Origin: Rhodospirillales bacterium
Lineage (GTDB): Bacteria; Pseudomonadota; Alphaproteobacteria; MPNO01; UBA2964
Length of the DNA stretch: 18,445 bases
NCBI GenBank assembly: GCA_002727395.1
Contig: PBWY01000058.1
Coordinates: 1-18,445, forward strand
Direction of reading: 5' to 3'
Shown: positions 15,559-18,445 of the stretch, in pieces
Numbering within the stretch: the stretch's first letter is position 1
How the letters are laid out: the number at the start of each line of letters is the position of its first letter
Notes under the pieces: model-generated
The model's input: only the letters and a program-made list of their open reading frames with translations
Database searches by the model: none
Told to the model about the DNA's origin: nothing
Program-made: the position numbers and the translations under genes

Positions 15559-16749
15559 CTAAGCAAAAATCTTAGCCACTACACCAGCACCGACAGTCCG
15601 CCCACCCTCACGAATGGCAAACCGTAAGCCTTCATCCATAGCTATAGGAGCTATTAAATTTACTTTCATATTAACATTATCTCCAGGCATTACCATTTCC
15701 GTCCCATCAGGAAGCTCAATCGTACCCGTTACATCTGTTGTTCGAAAATAGAATTGTGGACGATAATTAGAGAAAAATGGAGTATGACGGCCACCCTCAT
15801 CCTTCGTAAGAATATAGGTTTCGGCCTCAAAGTTTGTATGCGGTGTTATTGTCCCTGGTTGAGAGAGAACTTGCCCACGCTCAACTTCATCACGCTTTGT
15901 CCCACGTAGCAATACGCCAACGTTATCTCCTGCCTCTCCTTGATCGAGCAGCTTACGAAACATCTCAACTCCCGTACAAGTCGTCTTTGATGTGTCCTTG
16001 ATACCAACAATCTCAATCTCATCCCCAACATTGATAATACCGCGCTCAACGCGACCCGTAACCACAGTACCACGACCTGAGATCGAAAATACATCCTCGA
16101 TCGGCATCAAGAAAGGCTGATCCTTAGGACGGTCTGGCTGAGGAACATACTCATCAACCGAAGCCATCAGAGACATAATTGAATCTTTTCCTGTAGCTGC
16201 ATCACTATCCTCAAGAGCAGACAAAGCAGAACCTCTGATCACTGGGATATCATCACCAGGAAAATCATAACTCGATAAAAGTTCACGCACTTCTAACTCC
16301 ACAAGATCAAGAAGCTCCTCATCATCTACCTGATCAACCTTATTCATGTAGACAACAAGCGCTGGAACACCAACCTGGCGTGCCAAAAGAATATGCTCAC
16401 GAGTCTGAGGCATAGGACCGTCAGCGGCAGAAACTACTAAAATAGCACCATCCATCTGTGCCGCACCCGTTATCATATTTTTTACATAGTCAGCATGCCC
16501 CGGACAATCTACATGAGCATAATGACGGTTATCAGTTTCATACTCAACATGCGCTGTTGCGATCGTGATACCACGCTCTCTTTCCTCAGGTGCCTTATCA
16601 ATCTCATCATAAGCCGTAAAATCTGCACCCCCAGCTTCAGCAAGGACCTTTGTAATTGCAGCTGTCAATGTTGTCTTACCATGATCAACATGGCCGATAG
16701 TTCCAACGTTACAGTGCGGCTTTGTACGCTCAAATTTTTCTTTAGACAT
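15559..16749 (-). CDS. tuf: Elongation factor Tu (complete copy)
   Basis: EF-Tu carries aminoacyl-tRNA to the ribosomal A site and hydrolyses GTP on correct decoding. The 396-residue product has full family length. The GTPase motifs are GHVDHGKT (19-26), RGIT (59-62), DCPGH (81-85, with the catalytic His85) and NKVD (136-139); domains 2 and 3 follow to the normal C-terminus ending VAKIFA. The start is ATG at 16749 with GAGAAAG upstream. It lies between tRNA-Gly and tRNA-Trp, corresponding to the tufB position in E. coli, while the second copy lies after fusA. A promoter candidate lies in the 154-base gap to tRNA-Gly, so it may be expressed alone as well as by read-through. Confidence 0.99.
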   Translation of the reverse strand: MSKEKFERTKPHCNVGTIGHVDHGKTTLTAAITKVLAEAGGADFTAYDEIDKAPEERERGITIATAHVEYETDNRHYAHVDCPGHADYVKNMITGAAQMDGAILVVSAADGPMPQTREHILLARQVGVPALVVYMNKVDQVDDEELLDLVELEVRELLSSYDFPGDDIPVIRGSALSALEDSDAATGKDSIMSLMASVDEYVPQPDRPKDQPFLMPIEDVFSISGRGTVVTGRVERGIINVGDEIEIVGIKDTSKTTCTGVEMFRKLLDQGEAGDNVGVLLRGTKRDEVERGQVLSQPGTITPHTNFEAETYILTKDEGGRHTPFFSNYRPQFYFRTTDVTGTIELPDGTEMVMPGDNVNMKVNLIAPIAMDEGLRFAIREGGRTVGAGVVAKIFA

Positions 16750-16757
16750 AGTCTTTC
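16667..16757 (-). repeat. Direct repeat of positions 1-91 (5' ends of the two tuf genes)
   Basis: These 91 bases are identical to positions 1-91, covering the first 83 bases of both tuf genes and 8 bases upstream of the start codon. The match ends abruptly at base 92/16758. The true repeat probably spans most of the gene but runs off the window. Both copies have the same orientation. Confidence 0.95.
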
Positions 16758-16847
16758 TCGCTATAGTTGTGCTTATAAGCTCCCAGTAAAAATGTATTTT
16801 AACTACGAACTAATAAACAAAAAAAAAACAAAAAATATTTCTCACAT

Positions 16848-16876
16848 TTTATAGTCAAACTAATCTACAGAACCAA
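16848..16876 (-). promoter_or_regulatory. Candidate tuf promoter
   Basis: On the minus strand a -10 box TATAAA (5 of 6, at 16848-16853) lies 17 bases after TTGGTT (3 of 6, at 16871-16876). The predicted transcript start near 16841 would give a leader of about 92 bases that is very U-rich, with runs of 6 and 10 T's (16830-16835 and 16819-16828). The -35 box is weak, so this is a tentative call. Confidence 0.4.
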
Positions 16877-16903
16877 CAAAAACTTACCAACTCACAGACA
16901 AGC

Positions 16904-16977
16904 TGGAGCGGGTGGCGGGAATCGAACCCGCGTAACCAGCTTGGAAGGCTGGGGCTCTACCATTGAGCTACCCCCGC
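16904..16977 (-). tRNA. tRNA-Gly (anticodon TCC)
   Basis: The 74-base gene has D-arm GCTC...GAGC, anticodon stem CCAGC/GCTGG with loop CTTCCAA (anticodon UCC, reading GGA/GGG), T-arm GCGGG TTCGATT CCCGC, discriminator T and an encoded CCA. The acceptor stem reads GCGGGGG against CACCCGC, so all pairs form except 6-67, which is a G-A mismatch. It is cotranscribed after tRNA-Tyr and ahead of tuf. Confidence 0.97.
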
Positions 16978-17003
16978 CAAAACAATTTTATTTCCACCCC
17001 TTA

Positions 17004-17027
17004 AAACCTCTAAATTACCAGAGGTTT
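17004..17027 (-). other. Perfect hairpin between tRNA-Tyr and tRNA-Gly
   Basis: AAACCTCT and AGAGGTTT form a perfect 8-bp stem with an 8-base loop. On the minus strand the stem begins with the last A of the tRNA-Tyr CCA end, and it is followed by only a short TTTT-like run. It may guide tRNA 3' processing or act as a weak terminator; since tRNA-Gly follows without its own obvious promoter, I favour processing. Confidence 0.5.
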
Positions 17028-17112
17028 GGTGGAGGGGGGAGGATTCGAACCTCCGTAGACGTACGTCGGCAGATTTACAGTCTGCTGCCTTTGACCGCTC
17101 GGCCACCCCTCC
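17027..17112 (-). tRNA. tRNA-Tyr (anticodon GTA)
   Basis: This is a class II tRNA of 86 bases including the encoded CCA. The acceptor GGAGGGG pairs with CCCCTCC, the anticodon stem is GCAGA/TCTGC with loop CTGTAAA (anticodon GUA), the long variable arm holds CGACGTACGTC, and the T-arm is GGAGG TTCGAAT CCTCC. The discriminator is A. It is the first gene after the strong promoter at 17145-17172. Confidence 0.98.
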
Positions 17113-17144
17113 CGAGTTGCGCCCAAACCTAATTAGATTAGCGC

Positions 17145-17172
17145 ACTATGAAAATAATCGCCAAGTTGTCAA
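17145..17172 (-). promoter_or_regulatory. Promoter of the tRNA-Tyr/tRNA-Gly/tuf unit
   Basis: On the minus strand a perfect -35 box TTGACA (17167-17172) is followed after 16 bases by CATAGT (4 of 6, at 17145-17150), then a GCGC discriminator. Transcription would start near 17138, about 26 bases before tRNA-Tyr. The GC-rich discriminator is typical of stable-RNA promoters under growth-rate control (inference). The 154-base gap is shared with rlmB on the other strand, for which I see no convincing promoter. Confidence 0.65.
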
Positions 17173-17266
17173 TCATTAGTAAAAAAACGAGTTAAAACGC
17201 ACACGCCCATTGAAGAGTACGGCACGGTATCGTATTCATATTTGTATCTTTATAAAGGGGTGTGCC

Positions 17267-18082
17267 ATGGATCGCAAGTCTTCGATTAAAAAAAATAAAT
17301 ATTTTCCCAGAAGAATAGACAAAAATACGCCCATAATCTATGGCACACATGCTGTTACTGCTGCACTTTCGAATCCAAACAGGCAAAATCTGAAACTCGT
17401 TGCAACATCGGAAGCCCTAAAAAGGCTTTTAAATGGGCCCATTGAATGGAGTTCCAAGCCACGTAAAGCATTAGAAGATGCAAGAATAGTCAAACAAAAT
17501 GAACTTAGTGATTTTTTACCAACTGATTCAAACCATCAGGGGCTCTTGTTATATTCCTCTCCTCTAGAACAACCATCTCTAGAGTCAACACTTCACAAAA
17601 TCGATAATAGCTCTGCTCCTCTTGTAATACTTGATCAAATAAAAGACCCAAGAAATGTTGGAGCAATTATGAGATCAGCTTCTGTAATGGGAGCAAAAGC
17701 AATAATTATACAATCTAGACATTCACCCTCTGTAACTGGGGCTCTGGCAAAAGCAGCTAGTGGAGCTCTAGAAACACTGCCGTTGATTCAAGTCACAAAC
17801 TTGGTTAGGGCTATAGATAAGGTTAAAGATGCTGGTTATTGGATTGTTGGATTAGACACACGAGCAAGTAACTCAATTGAAAAAGCTTTTGTAAATAGTC
17901 CTATAGCAATAATTCTTGGCTCAGAAGAAAATGGCCTAAGAAGATTAACAACAGAAAGATGCGATATTCTAGCCGTCATTCCAACAACACAGTTTAATAA
18001 ATATGGAACAGAAATAAATCTAAATGTTTCTAATGCTGCCGCAGTAGCTCTCTATCAAAACAAAATTCTCCAAAAAATATAA
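17267..18082 (+). CDS. rlmB: TrmH-family (SPOUT) RNA 2'-O-methyltransferase, likely 23S rRNA (Gm2251) RlmB
   Basis: SPOUT enzymes of this family transfer a methyl group from S-adenosylmethionine to a ribose 2'-OH. RlmB acts on G2251 in the 23S P-loop (E. coli numbering). From ATG 17267, with AAAGGGG 6 bases upstream, the product has 271 residues; a TTG 57 bases earlier lacks such a site. An N-terminal substrate-binding domain (about 22-100, starting IYGTHAV) leads to the knotted catalytic domain: motif 1 DPRNVGAIMRSA (127-138, Asn130 and Arg136), motif 2 ILGSEENGLRRL (216-227, Glu220) and motif 3 NLNVSNAAAVALYQ (251-264). Motif 3 begins with Asn where relatives have Ser. It diverges from the tRNA promoter. 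The exact target nucleotide is inferred from family and context; a tRNA target cannot be excluded. Confidence 0.92.
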   Translation: MDRKSSIKKNKYFPRRIDKNTPIIYGTHAVTAALSNPNRQNLKLVATSEALKRLLNGPIEWSSKPRKALEDARIVKQNELSDFLPTDSNHQGLLLYSSPLEQPSLESTLHKIDNSSAPLVILDQIKDPRNVGAIMRSASVMGAKAIIIQSRHSPSVTGALAKAASGALETLPLIQVTNLVRAIDKVKDAGYWIVGLDTRASNSIEKAFVNSPIAIILGSEENGLRRLTTERCDILAVIPTTQFNKYGTEINLNVSNAAAVALYQNKILQKI

Positions 18083-18190
18083 GTTGTTGTATGCTTAAAC
18101 AATTATACTTTTGGAATTACAAGACTTATAAATAAAAGTTTTTGATTTTAAATTTTTATAGCTTATTTCTATAGATAAAAAATTTATTAG

Positions 18191-18219
18191 TTTACTTAAT
18201 TATTTGTTTTTTATATATC
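18191..18219 (+). promoter_or_regulatory. Tentative promoter of tRNA-Thr
   Basis: TTTACT (4 of 6) and TATATC (4 of 6) are 17 bases apart, with the predicted start about 3 bases before the tRNA. The surrounding 146 bases between rlmB and tRNA-Thr are extremely AT-rich, so chance matches are likely. I see no clear terminator for rlmB in that gap. Confidence 0.3.
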
Positions 18220-18228
18220 GATTCATGT

Positions 18229-18304
18229 GCCGGCTTAGCTCAGTTGGTAGAGCGGCTGATTTGTAATCAGTAGGTCGGGGGTTCGAATCCTCCAGCCGGC
18301 ACCA
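18229..18304 (+). tRNA. tRNA-Thr (anticodon TGT)
   Basis: The 76-base gene has a perfect acceptor GCCGGCT/AGCCGGC, D-arm GCTC...GAGC, anticodon stem GCTGA/TCAGT (one G-U) with loop TTTGTAA (anticodon UGU, reading ACA and ACG), T-arm GGGGG TTCGAAT CCTCC with one G-U pair, discriminator A and an encoded CCA. Confidence 0.98.
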
Positions 18305-18361
18305 CTTTACCCCTTATAATCAATAACTTAGACTCTTTTGAAATGAATGCAATCGTGCATG

Positions 18362-18394
18362 AGTTTCCAATAAAGCAAAAAAGTTTCCAATAAA
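18362..18394. repeat. Two 13-base direct repeats downstream of tRNA-Thr
   Basis: AGTTTCCAATAAA occurs at 18362-18374 and again at 18382-18394, a spacing of 20 bases. A short inverted repeat ATGCA/TGCAT (18347-18360) lies just before. Function is unknown. The stretch does not match the 3' end of tRNA-Thr, so it is not an obvious attachment site. Confidence 0.6.
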
Positions 18395-18396
18395 CC

Positions 18397-18444
18397 TCAT
18401 TTCGACTCCCCACCATTCACATATTGTTCTGCTTTTTTAACGGC
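18397..18444 (-). CDS. Possible C-terminal end of an unidentified gene (cut by window edge)
   Basis: Reading the minus strand from the window end, one frame stays open for 15 codons and ends in TGA at 18397-18399, giving AVKKAEQYVNGGESK. The charged, hydrophilic tail looks like a normal protein end, and nothing else explains this edge, but 15 codons can be open by chance. No family can be named. Confidence 0.25.
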   Translation of the reverse strand, partial: AVKKAEQYVNGGESK

Positions 18445-18445
18445 T

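Noticed and set aside
15846..16094. Minus-strand open frame of 82 codons inside tuf
   Set aside because: An out-of-frame reading within a fully conserved EF-Tu gene.
16819..16835. Poly-A/T tracts as the tail of an intrinsic terminator between tRNA-Gly and tuf
   Set aside because: No stable GC-containing stem precedes the T-runs on the minus strand.
17210..17266. N-terminal extension of rlmB from a TTG
   Set aside because: A good AAAGGGG sits 6 bases before the ATG at 17267, and the extra 19 residues have no family match.
1..18445. A CRISPR array, prophage, toxin-antitoxin pair, insertion sequence or new multi-gene system
   Set aside because: All substantial frames are accounted for by known core genes, and no repeat array or transposase is seen.

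Overview
The window is a conserved translation and transcription housekeeping block from a bacterium that looks like an alphaproteobacterium. The evidence is the protein character (EF-Tu, RpoB, SecE and RlmB all read like alphaproteobacterial versions) and the gene order tRNA-Tyr, tRNA-Gly, tuf, tRNA-Trp, secE, nusG, rplKAJL, rpoBC, rpsL, rpsG, fusA, tuf. The DNA is fairly AT-rich by eye, which suggests a small marine-type genome, but I computed no composition and cannot name a genus.

Nearly everything is on the minus strand, so transcription runs from high to low coordinates. A tRNA-Tyr/tRNA-Gly pair (17112 to 16904), preceded by a strong sigma70-like promoter, leads into a complete tuf gene (16749 to 15559), tRNA-Trp (15454 to 15379), secE and nusG. 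The stalk and L1 genes rplK, rplA, rplJ and rplL follow, then rpoB and rpoC. A 298-base gap with a promoter candidate and a structured leader precedes rpsL, rpsG, fusA and the first 83 bases of a second tuf, which is cut by the window edge. On the plus strand, rlmB (17267 to 18082) diverges from the tRNA promoter and is followed by tRNA-Thr. The last 141 bases hold a small direct repeat and perhaps the end of another gene.

The genes work together. EF-Tu and EF-G drive elongation with the tRNAs; L11, L1, L10 and L7/L12 form mobile ribosomal elements, of which L11, L10 and L7/L12 recruit those factors; S12 and S7 belong to the small subunit. RpoB and RpoC form the RNA polymerase catalytic core, NusG couples polymerase to ribosome or Rho, SecE belongs to the protein export channel, and RlmB methylates 23S rRNA. 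The spacing and spacer hairpins suggest one long read-through transcript with internal control points before rplJ, before rpoB and before rpsL.

I see no mobile element, CRISPR array, phage, defence or biosynthetic system, and no plainly new system. Points worth a second look are an in-frame insertion of about 70 residues in RpoB, a possible pseudoknot and terminator-like hairpin in the rplJ leader, a possible rplL-rpoB attenuator, the exact repeat formed by the two tuf starts, a TTG start for rpsG, a G6-A67 mismatch in tRNA-Gly, and a changed motif-3 residue in RlmB.
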